Assembly (NCBI GenBank): GCA_022661535.1
Contig: JAKULF010000001.1
Span: 3,534,001 to 3,598,000, forward strand
DNA length: 64,000 bases
Direction: 5' to 3'
Origin: Eutypa lata
Taxonomy: Eukaryota > Ascomycota > Sordariomycetes > Xylariales > Diatrypaceae
Positions 22,338 through 34,681 of the stretch are shown here, piece by piece. Each line of letters opens with the position of its first letter. Within the stretch, counting starts at the first letter, position 1. Below the pieces are notes generated by a model that saw only the letters and a program-made list of their open reading frames with translations, did no database searches and had not been told where the DNA came from. Made by a program: the position numbers and the translations under genes.

Positions 22338-24903
22338 TTACCTCCCCCCTTTCTCATCCTTGACCTCCTTCTGGGCCTGGGCATTCATCTGGATGGCTTC
22401 CCACAGCTTACTCACGACCTCGGGCTGGCCCCCGAACACCGTAGCGAGCGTATCATCGAGCTCCTTTTCCGTAGCAGCCAGGCTCTTGGCCCCCCGTCTG
22501 CCGCCCTTCGCCGCGTTGATCAGCGCCCCCCATCGCTGCGTGAAGGCGTAGATGCTCTTCCGGAGAAGCTCGTCGAGAATTTCGTTGGCGTCCTGCTCTG
22601 CCGGGGCGGCGGCGACAGGCTGCTGCTGTTGGGGCTTGCCGTTTGCCGTCACAGCGGCAGGTGAGGAGGACCAGAGGCCAAGGGAGAGCGAGCCGCCAAG
22701 GATCCCGCGGAACAGCCCCATCCAGTTCTGTGGGCTTAGAGTGTCCCAGATCTGACCGAAGTGCTGCATCGCTGCTGGATGCGAGCGGACGTCACCGATC
22801 TCGAGAGATACTAGGCTATTCTTGAGGATTAGGAGGTTTTTGATCATGAACAGATCCGGATCCGGGTCCGGCACGCTAGCCTTGTTAGCACTAAGGCGTG
22901 CTTCGACACGTTGCAGAGCTAGAATGGTCTCATTGACGATGCGGAAAATGACCGGGCTCGACTTTTGCTGGTGAGAAGTTAGAAAGGTATTTCAAATATG
23001 CATTGAGGGGTAACCACTTACGCTACGTTCCTTGGGCATAGCTTCATCATACATTGCTAGGAGCTCGAGTGCACGTTTAGTCACTGGGTATGCATTTGAT
23101 GATGCAGCCCCGTTTACGACTGGTGTGATTTTCAGAGACTCGGTCGAAATAGGGGCTTTAGATATCGACTTCGTGACCTCAGCCTCAAATGAGGTATCGG
23201 TGAGTGGCCATAGGTGTTCTGTAAGCAATCTTGCGGTAAGTCCGTGGCAATGAAGAGCATAACGGGTCTCTTCTTCCTCATATTCTAGAAGGAGCCATTC
23301 ATTCGTAATCCATCCGAGTAGGTTACATATCGTATGCAGTTCACTCGTTTGTAGGACAGATTGAAGGGTAGTTGCAATAGGGGAAATGTTAGCCGCACTG
23401 ACAAGAGCTCTTTGATGAGACTTGAGAGCAATGTAGGCTGACTGAGCATCCATGCTGTATTGAGGATCGATAGAAAAGATCTTGTTGAATAATTCGGTTT
23501 CGTTGAATGACTTCTCATAGCATTGCTTGATGAAGTTCCGGCAGGCTGTCTCTATGCTAGCCTCCTTGACCTCTTTCCTAAAGACCTCGAGGTCATGGGT
23601 AGTTATAGGACGTGAATCTCGATCCCTCACTTCAGAATATGATGAGAAGATGTTGATGGCGGTTTCGGAGTAGTAGTCAAAACTTTGCCCTGCTTTCGGA
23701 TTTCCTGACTGATCATAGCAGCTTTGGATAACCCGCTGGACATTTGCAATGAGACCATCGGCCTCGAGCACCATCTGCTCAAACCGGCCGTATGCGAGGG
23801 CATGCCGAGCTGAGTCTGACTGAGTCGAAGCGATTTGTTTTGAGATCTCCGAGGAGATATGCTCAAGGTGGTTTGCAAATCCAACCTCTACGAGATGAAG
23901 AGCTTTTGTAAGCAAGGATTGATACCGGGCCAGATAAGATTCGGCGTCTCGATACGTTGGCTGTTTATTATTAGTATAATTTTTAATCGTATTAATGAGA
24001 ATATCGCAATACTCACATGCTTCATCATGAAGCCTATACAAGCATCTAGGTTGGTTAATATCTCGCCGAAGTTTTGGTGGTCAACGAGCCGGCTTGCGCC
24101 AGGGGCGTTTAGTCTCCTGGTGACACCATCTAGATATGCATAATAATGCAGATCCGTGCCGACCTCGTCTGCCAGCTTTCGTAGCCTTTTCTCCTCGGTC
24201 AGAAGATCATCGCACTGAGCCTGGAATGAGCTGGTCTGGGATTCCACCGCTCGGAACGAGTCGGCCAAGGATGCAAGTAGCTGTAGTGCATCGTTGGCCC
24301 CTTCGATTAGTATATCAAGATGACGTTCGGTGACCTCCAGCTGATCTTGATATATTCTACAACTTTTGTTAGCTACCACATCAAGTCGTTTCCTGATAGG
24401 AAATATGGTGAAACACACAAGTACTCCTGCTGACTAGTTTCCAACAACTCATCGTCCAGGTTTTTCAATTGGGGCGCTTCCCGACGTCGTATGCCGTCCT
24501 CCGGTTTTTCAATTAAGAGAGCGTCTAAACTCTTCTCTTTACTCTTCCTGCGTTTCTTCTTTGCAGCATCTTTGGACAGCTGTGCTCTCACGACATGGTA
24601 GAAATCGGAATAGGACTTGGCCCTTCGTGTCAAGGTGGGTTCAGGAGGGTCATTGGAGGCTTGCGGTTCTTCGTATAAGCCCTCGAGAGGCTCAGGGGTA
24701 TCGGATTGCTTGGTGCCCTGAGTGTAAGGTGGTCAGCAATGGAGACTTAGGGCAACTTTGGGTAAACGAACAATGTTGGAACTAACATTAGGTTGCTGAA
24801 GGAGGGATGCTCTTCTCCTATGGGCGGTGGGTTGTGATATCGATGTCGAGGGGTTTCGTCTGTGATGTTCGGGTACAAAGCTGTACCAAGAATCTTCGTA
24901 CAT
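22338..24903 (-). CDS. COG3: conserved oligomeric Golgi complex subunit 3
   Basis: Five exons, 24787..24903, 24419..24717, 24017..24356, 23022..23960 and 22338..22967, join in frame to 774 residues, a normal length for fungal COG3 (Sec34). The start is ATG 24903 (MYEDSWYSFVPEHH). A basic, low-complexity N-terminus (KKKRRKSKEKS) precedes the conserved Sec34 region: IYQDQLEVTERHLDILIEGA, a heptad-rich segment (LLTEEKRLRKLADEVG), then HYYAYLDGVTRRLNAPG, PTYRDAESYLARYQSLLTKA and YSETAINIFSSYSEVRDRDS. COG3 belongs to lobe A of the eight-subunit COG tether, which captures retrograde vesicles at the Golgi. The gene ends about 340 bp before the retrotransposon and is not RIP-mutated. Confidence 0.92.
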
Positions 24904-25240
24904 GTTTATATAATTATGGGAGAGGTTCGTCAATGTTGATTCTCCCGTCCACCCCAACTAAAACGTCATGGGGTTCATTGGTTCATAGCTCAACTCTGGC
25001 TAGATGTTCGATGTCAGAATGTACTAACTACGTTGTATGTAACTTGATATCACCAGCTGGTGCCGAGCCATATATTGGGTGTGGCAGCTGGATCTTCTAA
25101 CAATCGGTGCTGCGTTTTATCCGCCTCCCGGGCCCCGGCATGTCGGTCAGCCCCGCCCCGCCAGCCCGCGTTACTGGATGTGGGGTTCTATATACCACGA
25201 TAAGTGCTATTTAATCAGGAACCAATCACTTGTCATGAAT

Positions 25241-25538
25241 GTAGATCCCTAAGGCTAGATAATGGAAATCCTATATTATATAATATAATAAAGCTTTTTA
25301 CAATAAGAAGATTATACAATAAGGAATTTATAATACGTAAATTTATAATAAAAAAGTTATTATAAAATTTTTAAAAAATTCGTTTTATATTTTAATATTT
25401 ATAAAATTTATTAATTATTAAATAGTTTTTTTTTTTTTTTTTTAATTAATTAATTTTAAGTTTTAAATTTTAAAGAATTTTAAAGTAAATATATTACGTA
25501 AGTATTTAAGGTTATAAAAAGCGAAATTAAAAAATATA
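25241..25538 (+). repeat. left LTR of outer element (298 bp)
   Basis: It aligns along its whole length to 32371..32670. The outermost ~30 bp (GTAGATCCCTAAGGCTAG) are not mutated, whereas the matching bases of the right LTR are fully converted to A/T. It contains a run of about 21 T, where the right copy has T interrupted by C. Confidence 0.88.
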
Positions 25539-28462
25539 AATAATTATTTTTATAAGTTTATATTATATTAAATAAAAATAATAATATTTTTATTTATTTA
25601 TTTAATTTTTAATTTATTTTTTTTATTCGTTTTTAATATTTTAACGATGTTATAAAGTAATAATTTATTACGAATAATTTTATATTAAATTAACGAAGTT
25701 AATTTAAATAAATTTAATAATTAAATATATATTAAATTAAACGAATTTAATAAAAAATTAAAAAGTTAATTTATAAAAATAAATTATAATATTAAATAAA
25801 ATAATCGAAATATATAATAATTAAAAGATTTAATTTAAAACTTAATTATTATTTTAATTACGAATTAAAATATAATATTAAAAATAATATTAAAAATAAT
25901 ATTAAAATTAATATTAATATTTTTCGTAATTAATATATTATAAAAAAACTTTTTTTTTTACGTTAAAAACTTTATTTAATAAATTAATATAAAACGAAAG
26001 TTAAATAAACGATTAAATTTCGAAAAATTTAATTTAAAAATAAAAGTTATAATAATATAAAAAAAGCGAATTAAAACATTTTAATTAAAAGCGATTTTAT
26101 TTTTCGAAGTTATAACTTTTTCGAAATATAAAAATAAAAATAAAGTTATGTTTTTATTAAATTTAAAGTTTATTTAAATTAACGAAATAATATTTAATAA
26201 ATTATAAAAAATTTAATATTAATTTTAATAAATATTTATTTTTTATAATCTTTAAATATAACGTATTTTTATTAAATTAATTAATGATTTTTAATAAATT
26301 ATAAATTATATAAAATTATAAAAACTTAATTAAATAATATTTTTTAAAGCGATAATTTAAGTTTTAAATAATTATTATTAATTTTATAAACTTATAATAA
26401 AGTTTTTAATTTTATTATTTTATTAAAACAAAAGTTTAATTAATTTCGCGCGTTATATTCGCGAAGTTTTTTATTAATTATTATAAAAATATCGTAATAT
26501 TTATTATAATAAAAAAGTATTTATTTATTTTTTTCGAATATATATATTAATTATTTAATTATTTATATACGATTACATTAATTAATAAAATACGTAATAA
26601 ATAATTAAAAAAATAATATAAAGAATTTTTATAATAATTTATCGTAAAATCGAAAATAAAATTTATAATATCTTAAAAGTAATCGTTTAATTATATAAAA
26701 TTTTTATTTCGTTTTATAATTTAAAGATTTTTAAAATTATATTAAATAAATTAAATATAATATATTTAAAATAATTAAATATTATTATAATAATATTAAT
26801 AACGTTAAAATTAAATTAAATTTTAAATTTAAAATATAACGATTAAAAAGTTAACTTTAACTTTATAAAAAAATATAATTATATAATTATAACGAACGAT
26901 AATATATATTTTAATTATAAAATAAAAAGTTATTAAATAAAAAATTATTAAAAAAAAGTTAAGTTTTTTAATAATAAATGTTAAAAAAATAAAAAAATAA
27001 TTTTTAAAGAAATTTTATACGATAATAATAATTTTAAATATATTAAATTTAAGTTAACTTTTAATAAATAAAAAGATAAAATTAAAATAAAAATATATTT
27101 TATTAATAATAAAGTTAATAAAAATAACGAAAACGATAAAAGTTTAACGAAGAAATTATAATAAAATAAATTTAAATATAAATAAAAATTAAAAGAATTT
27201 TTTAAATTATTTAAAATTAAAGATTAAAAAGGCCGTATTTATTTAATTAACGTAAACGTTAACGAAAAACTTAAACTTATATAAAATAAACTTATAAAAA
27301 AAAGTTATTAATAAACTTATAACTTATTTAAAATAAAAACGATAAATAATTATTTTTTTAACGTTTTTTTTAATTACGGTTATATTTTTTATTATGTTTT
27401 ATAATTTTTAATAAAAATATAATTTATATATAATATTATATAATTATTTATAATAAAAGAAATAAGTAAATTAAAATTATAAATTTAATAAAACGTATTA
27501 ATAATAATTAAATTTAAATTAAAAGATATATTATATATATATAAGTTTATAATATTCGTTAAAGTTATATTAAACGAAATATTTTTAAATAAATTAATTT
27601 TAAAAAAAAATATATTTTATAAATTTAAAATATAATATAATTATAATAAAAAAAATAAAAATATAATTTTAAATAAAATATCGAAAAAGTTAATATTATA
27701 TTTAATATTAATTAACGAAATATTATTTCGATATATAAATAATTATATAATTAAAATAATATACGTATAATTAAAGAAATTAAAAATAAATTAATATAAA
27801 AAAATACTTATTAACGATTTTATAATTAAAGCGTATTTACGAAAATATATTAAATAATTTTTAAAATTATTTAAATTTATTAAAAAATATAAAAATATTA
27901 AAATAAAAATTAAATATTATATCGATATAAATAATTATTTATTTATTAAATTATTATTATAAAAATATAATTTAATATAATTAAAAATAATACAAAATTT
28001 TATATAAAAATACATTTTAAAAATTATATAAAATAATTAAAAATCTTAAATAATATTAACTTTATTAACGTTTAAAAAAGCATTTAAATAAATAATAAAA
28101 TTAAATAAAAATAACATTTATATTATTTAACGTTTTTATTATAATTATCGAAAATTTAATAAAATTATTAAAAAAAACGTTTATTTATTATTAAACGTAA
28201 CGAATAAAATTTAACGAATAATAAAATATTAATATTATTATTTTATAAACTTTAAAAATAACTTTTAATATATTAAAATTTATAAATTATATAAAAAAAA
28301 AATAATTTTTATAATTTTATTTAATTTATATAAATAAATAATAATATCTTTCGATTTTTATAACGTATTAATAACTTTTTAAACTTTAATAAAAAAGATT
28401 TTAATATTATTTTAAAAATTCGTTTTAAATATAATCGATAATATTATAATATAAAAAAAAAC

Positions 28463-28675
28463 TATTAATATATAAAGTGCGATTAAATATTATTAAAAAG
28501 TTTAAGTTTTATATTCGTTATTAAGTATAAAGATTTTTGCTTAAATAATTAAAATGAATTAAATTATAACTTTATAACCTTGTTTATATATAATAAAAGC
28601 TTTAAGAGTTTATTATCCTTTAATAAATATTGTATTTATTTTTATTATTATTTTTTATTATATTAATTATTAATA
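28463..28675 (-). repeat. LTR of nested element, left copy (213 bp)
   Basis: It matches 29932..30144 without length change; the differences are RIP-type transitions (for example AAAGTGCG against AAAATGCG). Ends are TATTAA and TTAATA, consistent with mutated TG and CA termini. Confidence 0.82.
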
Positions 28676-29701
28676 TCTTTTTATAATAAAATGATTATTA
28701 TTTTAAAGTTATTATTACTTTTATTAATGCTTTTTTTTTTTTCGAATATTTTTTTATATATCGTAAGTTAACTTTTTATATAAATTAAATATTTTAATCG
28801 AAATAATAACTTCGTCGTTATTAATAAATATATTATTTTCGTTTTCGTTTTAATTTTTCGGGTAGTTTTTTTATAAGTAATTATACTTTTCGTATTTAAA
28901 ATAACGCGATTAATTATTTTTGTTTTATTTAAGCTTATTATTTTTTTAAATCTTATAATTATCGTTATTATTATTATTTTTTTTATTTTGAAACTTAATA
29001 ATAAAGTCGTTATATATTTAATTTATCGTTGTATTTGATATTTATCGAATTATTTTTTTAATACGTAACTTTTAAATTACGGTATCGATAATACTTTTAA
29101 TTAAATAAACGAATATCGTAAATTATTAATTCGAATTCGTTAATATTTTAATTTCGATAATACGTTAAATTAAACGTTTAAATTCGATAATGTAATTTAA
29201 TATCGTTTATTTTTTATTTTATTTAATATATTATAATTATATTTATAAGTTTAGTTTTTATTTAATATTATAATTTCCGTACGATTTTTTTAAAGTTACG
29301 TATATTTTCGTTTTTTTTTTAATGTTTACGATAATAATTAAGGGATTATTTTTAATGTTATTAATAATAATGCTTGCGATTTTAACTTCGTTAACTTTAA
29401 TGAATTTATTATTATTATCGTTTCGAAATTCGATATTTTTTAAAATTATTTAAAAAGAAGTTTTTTATATTTTTTAATTATTATCGTTTTATAATTAATT
29501 TTCGTTAATTATTTTAAAGGTAAAGTTAATTTAATTTAAGTATATAATTAACTTTATCGATTTTTTAATTTCGTTTTCGTTTTCGTTTTTTTTATTATCG
29601 TTAGTTTTGTTTTCGTTAATTAATAATTATTTAATTTAATTTTATAACTTTTCGATTTATTATTTAAGTTTTTTTTTCGATGTTATTACGAATTATATCG
29701 T

Positions 29702-29822
29702 TAATATTTTGTTTTTTTAATTATTAAGTTAAATATTTAATTATTTTGTTTTTTTAATTATTAAGTTAAATATTTAATCGTTTTATTTTTTTAATTATCG
29801 AGTTAAGTATTTAATCGTATTA
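29702..29822. repeat. 37-bp tandem repeat, about three copies
   Basis: The unit beginning GTTTTTTTAATTATTAAG starts at 29711, 29748 and 29785 (the last with RIP-type changes), giving a period of 37 bp. It lies inside the nested element, close to its right LTR. Confidence 0.75.
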
Positions 29823-29931
29823 TTTTTTATAATAAATTTTTCGTTTTAAAGATTTTTTATAATTATCGTTTTAAATGTATAAGTTTTAAATATATAAGTT
29901 TTAAATACATTATTAAAAAAAATTATTATTA

Positions 29932-30144
29932 TATTAATATATAAAATGCGATTAAATATTATTAAAAAGTTTAAGTTTTATATTTATTATTAAATATAAA
30001 GATTTTTATTTAAATAATTAAAATGAATTAAATTATAACTTTATAACTTTATTTATATATAATAAAAGCCTTAAAGGCTTATTATTTTTTAACGAATATT
30101 ATATTTATTTTTATTATTATTTCTTATTATATTAATTATTAATA
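29932..30144 (-). repeat. LTR of nested element, right copy (213 bp)
   Basis: Partner of 28463..28675, followed directly by the AAAAC target duplication at 30145-30149. Confidence 0.82.
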
Positions 30145-32370
30145 AAAACTTTAAAATAATTTTATATAAAAATAAAAACGTTATTTTAACGATTATTAAA
30201 TTACGATATAATAATTAATATTACGAAGTTAATTATATTTATTTATAAAAAAATATTTTTTAAATTTATTATATTAAAAAAAAATATTAAAGTTAATTTA
30301 ATTAAAATATTAATAATATAAAAGCGATCGAAATTAAAAATTATAATTAAAATATAAGCTTTTATTAATATAATAAGTTATTTTCGTTATTTAATTATAA
30401 GTTATTTAAAAATATTAATATTTTTAACGAAGTTAATTAAAGGTTTAAAAAATTATAAAATTATTTTAAATATTAAAGTTAAAATAATTCAACGATAAAT
30501 TTACGACGTAATTACGATAATACTTATTATATAAAAGTTTAATTAATAAATTTCTTATATTATAAAAATTAACGCTTTTTAATGTTATATTAACGTAGTT
30601 TTTTTATAATTTTATTTATATAAAAAACGAAACGAAATAACTTTTTACTTTATAATTTACTTTTTAAAAAAGTTTATAAATATATAAATAAAATACGTAA
30701 TTTAAAAGAAAAAACTTTTAAAAATAATGTTAATTTTATAATATTAACGATATTAAATAAAAAAAAAAAACGTAATAATAATAATAAATTACGAATTATT
30801 TAAAACGTTAAATATAAAAATTAAATAATTAATATAAATCGTTAAATTTTTCGATATTATTAAATATTACGATATACGAATTTTTTATAAATTAAATAAA
30901 GTAAATATTTTTATAAATTATTTATTACGTTTTATTAAAAATATATAAAATTAAGCGTATTTAATTAAAAATTAACTTAATTTTATTTAAAATTTTAATT
31001 AATTAAATCGAATCGATTTATAAGTTATATATAAATATCTTTAATATAAAACGATATTATTATTTATATTATAAAAAAAATAAATATATAAAAACTTTAT
31101 TTTTTATTAAAAAAAGTTATATAAAATAATAATAAATAAAAGATATTTAAAAGATTTTTTATATATAATAAATATAATAATAAAAGTAAAAACTTTATAA
31201 AAAATAATTAAATATAACGATTTAATAATAAATTTAAAAAAAATTTATTACGATTAAAGTTATTTAATTATTAAAGTTTTAATATAAAATGTTTTAAAAT
31301 AATTTTAATATTTAAAAATTACTTTAATAATATAATAAATTATATTTAAATACTTTATATATTAATTAATAAAAAAGTTTAATTTTTTATTATTTAATTT
31401 ATAATTAATTATATTATTTATATTTTTTATATATTAAACGATTAATTATATATTTATTAATTAATTTAAAATTTTCGTAATTATAAAATACGTTATAAGT
31501 TAAATAAAAGTATAATTCGTACTTTTTATATAATTTATTAATATAATATTTATAATTAAATAAATTAAAATAACTTTTAATTATTTAAAAAAATAAATTA
31601 ATAATAACGTTAATACGTTTAATAATTACGAAATATAAAAATAATATTAATAATATAAATTAATAATAAAATTTATTATATTAATTTAACTTCGTAAAAA
31701 CGATAAAATAAAAAAAGTTAATAATAATATTAAAAGGATTATATTACGAAAGTATTAAATTAATTTTACGTTAAATTTATTATATTTATTTTAAAAAATA
31801 ATAATAATATATAATAAAATATTTAAATTAAACGATTATAATAATTATTTTTTAATATTTAAAACGTAACTTTTATAAAAGTAACTTTAAATAAAGCTTT
31901 TTAAATACGTTTAAAAATCGATCGAAAGAAAAAAAATAAATTTTAAAAAGTAATTAATTAAATAATATAAAGCGCTTACGATTAAAAATTATTATAACGG
32001 TTTAAAAGTATTATAAAATTAAATTTAAATATATTTATAAAAAAAAAAAATTTAATTTAAATTTACGTTATAAAAGATTAAATATTACGAATTCGTTAAT
32101 ATAAAAAAAAATATAAATTTTATTACGATAAATTTTAAATTATAACGAATTATTATTTAAAAAATACGTATTATATATAAAATTTTAAAAAAATTACGTT
32201 TTTATTAAAATATAACGAAATTAATTTATTTTTTATTTATATAAATAACGATTATTTTATACGAAACTTATAATATATAAATAAATAATTATTTAAATAA
32301 AATTAATAACGTTTATAAAATTTATTAAATTAAAATAATTAAAATAATTATTTAAAATAAAAAAAGTAAT

Positions 32371-32670
32371 ATAAATTTTTAAAATTAAATAATAAAAATC
32401 TTATATTATATAATATAATAAAGCTTTTTATAATAAAAAAATTATATAATAAAGAATTTATAATACGTAAATTTATAATAAAAAAGTTATTATAAAATTT
32501 TTAAAAAATTCGTTTTATATTTTAATATTTATAAAATTTATTAATTATTAAATAATTCTTTTCTTTTCTTTTTTTAATTAATTAGTTTCGAGTTTTAAGT
32601 TTTAAAAAATCCTAAAGTGAATATATTACGTAAGCATTTGGGGTTATAGGAAGCGGGACCAGAAAGCACA
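32371..32670 (+). repeat. right LTR of outer element (300 bp)
   Basis: Partner of 25241..25538. Its outer ~80 bp (from about 32590) keep G and C (TTTGGGGTTATAGG), while the matching stretch of the left LTR is converted to A/T. It ends ..AGCACA before the TGAAT duplication. Confidence 0.88.
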
Positions 32671-32923
32671 TGAATTGCATTAGTAAAAGGTTGACGTTGA
32701 TTAGCCAGTTTAGCTGAAGCTGTCGCTGACCTCATTAAATGTGAAGCCGAGCATTCCTTCGAAGATATCCGAGATCCAAATATCACTGGAGCCTTCGAGG
32801 CTTCTTCCGATCAGGTCCTACCCCCGATAATATTTGACAATGGTAGAGGGGTAATCGGTTCTATACATCCTTTCCTTGTGTGTCCGCGATTCTTTCACGT
32901 CCAAATCCGACAGTATATCCAAC

Positions 32924-34681
32924 ATGTTGCCTTGTCGAACTGCCTTGCGACAGGCGCCTCTCGTTTCCCGATCCCTCAGATCAAAGCCCACTATTGCACG
33001 CCAATGGCCCAGGTATTCCAGCTCATCAGGACCCAAACCCCGTGGTAGAATCGTTGGAAAGCTTCTGGGTGGATTGGTGGTTGCTGGCGCTATTGGAGGG
33101 GCTATCGCACTATATCCGACCTCCTCTCAAGAACCGCCGAAGCCGAAAGAAGCGATCATCGAGTACGAGAAGACGCGGCCGGAGCCTGGTTCCAAGGAAG
33201 ACAATAGGGATCTCATCAGCAGCCAACACCTTCAGGTGAAGAAGAGCTGGGAGAATCCAGGCGTATATATATGGGGCTCCAACAGCGGCAAGGTGGTCGC
33301 GCCCGAGTCCAACGAGTCGGTTGTGAAAACCCCGAGGAGGTTAGCATACTTCGATGGACAATTGTTACGGGATATCAAGCTCGACCGGGAATTCGGAGCG
33401 GCTGTGACGGAAAGGGGCGATCTCGTACAATGGGGAACTGCCTTTTCCCCAACACACCCAACACCTACCACCACTTTAAGGGGTAAGGATCTTGTGAAAA
33501 TTGACATTTCAAGAGATCGCATAATCGCTCTTGGCAAGAATGGCACCGTCTACTCGATACCTGTATCCGGCTCTGACCAGGCCGTTGGAGAGAAACCCCA
33601 GCAGTCCTCTTGGTTATCATTATGGTCAAACCCCAACCAGACAAGTTATCGGCAGTTAAAACCAGATAACTTATCATGGGGCGAGACAATCACAGACATT
33701 GCTAGCGGCATGGAACATGCCCTACTTCTTACATCTAAAGGGCGTCTCTTCTCTGTGGCCGCGAGCACGTCGGACTTTCCTTCTAAAGGTCAGCTCGGTG
33801 TCCCAGGGTTGACATGGACAAATCGACCACAAGGAGCATTCGATCGGCCCCATGAGATATCCATGTTGCAGGATCATAAAATTAAGAAAATCGCGGCAGG
33901 TGACTATCATTCACTAGCGCTGGATGATAAGGGTCGTGTCTACGTATTTGGTGACAACTCGTCAGGTCAGCTAGGATTCGAGCCTGAGCATGAGATACCT
34001 TTCGTAGATGGCCCGATTCCTCTACCGTTTAGTAAGATATATGGCGGCTCACATCAGCAGCCTAGTGTGACATCTATTGCTGCCGGTGGTTCAAATTCAT
34101 TCTTCATGGTGGATGCTACAAAAACCGAAAGACAAGGGACTACGAACGACATAGGCCGAGTCACCGCCGATACGTGGGCATGTGGCGCGGGGATCTGTGG
34201 CAGTCTAGGGACAGGCAAGTGGACTCACGTCTCCCTCGGGCCTTCGAAGATTAAACCTCTTTCTGGGCTCTTCGAGTGGAATGAAAAGGCCAACTCTGCA
34301 GTCCCCATCCGCCTATCGCGTTTGAGTGTGGGCAGCACCCACGCAGCTGCCGTAATGGGCAACGCGACGCATGTCGGTGTCTCAGATTCTGGCTCTGAGA
34401 ACGACACTAACTACGGCGCGGACATCCTATTCTGGGGCGGTAACGAGCAGTACCAACTCGGCACGGGCAAGCGGAATAACATCGCCACCCCATCGTACAT
34501 CAACCCGTTAGATGGCGGGAAGGGCGATGCAGAGAAGGGGCGCAAAGGCGAAGAGCATAGGTTCCAGATTACACCTAGGGCGACAGCTCGCCTCGGGAAA
34601 GAAGGCAAGGGCAGGAAGGTTAGTATGGAGCAAAGAGTGGAGTGCGGCCGTCATGTCACCGCTGTGTATTCCGGTACATAA
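32924..34681 (+). CDS. FMP25: FMP25-like mitochondrial RCC1-repeat protein
   Basis: Single exon, 585 residues from ATG 32924; the frame opens 48 nt upstream only at a TTG codon. The first 40 residues are rich in Arg, Ser and Ala without acids, a matrix-targeting presequence. They are followed by one glycine-rich membrane helix (about 45-64, VGKLLGGLVVAGAIGGAIAL). The rest carries RCC1-like repeats: VYIWGSNSGKVV, ASGMEHALLLTSKGRLFSV, AAGDYHSLALDDKGRVYVFG with DNSSGQLGFE, WACGAGICGSLGTG and ILFWGGNEQYQLGTG. The yeast relative Fmp25 is an inner-membrane protein needed for complex III assembly. The same role is likely here. The gene starts only 253 bp after the retrotransposon yet shows no RIP damage. 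Confidence 0.88.
   Translation: MLPCRTALRQAPLVSRSLRSKPTIARQWPRYSSSSGPKPRGRIVGKLLGGLVVAGAIGGAIALYPTSSQEPPKPKEAIIEYEKTRPEPGSKEDNRDLISSQHLQVKKSWENPGVYIWGSNSGKVVAPESNESVVKTPRRLAYFDGQLLRDIKLDREFGAAVTERGDLVQWGTAFSPTHPTPTTTLRGKDLVKIDISRDRIIALGKNGTVYSIPVSGSDQAVGEKPQQSSWLSLWSNPNQTSYRQLKPDNLSWGETITDIASGMEHALLLTSKGRLFSVAASTSDFPSKGQLGVPGLTWTNRPQGAFDRPHEISMLQDHKIKKIAAGDYHSLALDDKGRVYVFGDNSSGQLGFEPEHEIPFVDGPIPLPFSKIYGGSHQQPSVTSIAAGGSNSFFMVDATKTERQGTTNDIGRVTADTWACGAGICGSLGTGKWTHVSLGPSKIKPLSGLFEWNEKANSAVPIRLSRLSVGSTHAAAVMGNATHVGVSDSGSENDTNYGADILFWGGNEQYQLGTGKRNNIATPSYINPLDGGKGDAEKGRKGEEHRFQITPRATARLGKEGKGRKVSMEQRVECGRHVTAVYSGT

Larger units (their letters stand above)
28463..30144 (-). mobile_element. nested short LTR element (1.68 kb)
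   Basis: Two direct repeats of exactly 213 bp (28463..28675 and 29932..30144) flank 1256 bp. The 5-bp word AAAAC lies just outside both ends (28458-28462 and 30145-30149), as expected for a target duplication. The interior is T-rich on + while the surrounding element is A-rich on +, so the coding strand, if any, was probably minus; the strand given reflects that inference. At 1.26 kb the interior is too short for gag-pol, so this was likely a non-autonomous or truncated element. It was RIP-mutated along with its host element. Confidence 0.8.
25241..32670 (+). mobile_element. RIP-mutated LTR retrotransposon (7.43 kb)
   Basis: The block is almost pure A/T and is bounded by direct LTRs (25241..25538 and 32371..32670). 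A 5-bp target duplication TGAAT lies immediately outside (25236-25240 and 32671-32675); the surrounding CATGAAT word is shared, so the boundary could shift by one base. Differences between the LTRs are nearly all G/A or C/T, the mark of RIP. No open frame survives. The + strand is A-rich inside, which fits a gag-pol reading on +. Without the nested element at 28463-30144 the original insertion would be about 5.7 kb. I could not assign it to Copia or Gypsy because no reverse transcriptase motif is readable. Confidence 0.9.

Noticed and set aside
25241..32670. AT-rich block as mitochondrial DNA insertion or centromere
   Set aside because: Direct LTRs, 5-bp target duplications and transition-only differences between the LTRs explain it as RIP-mutated retroelements.
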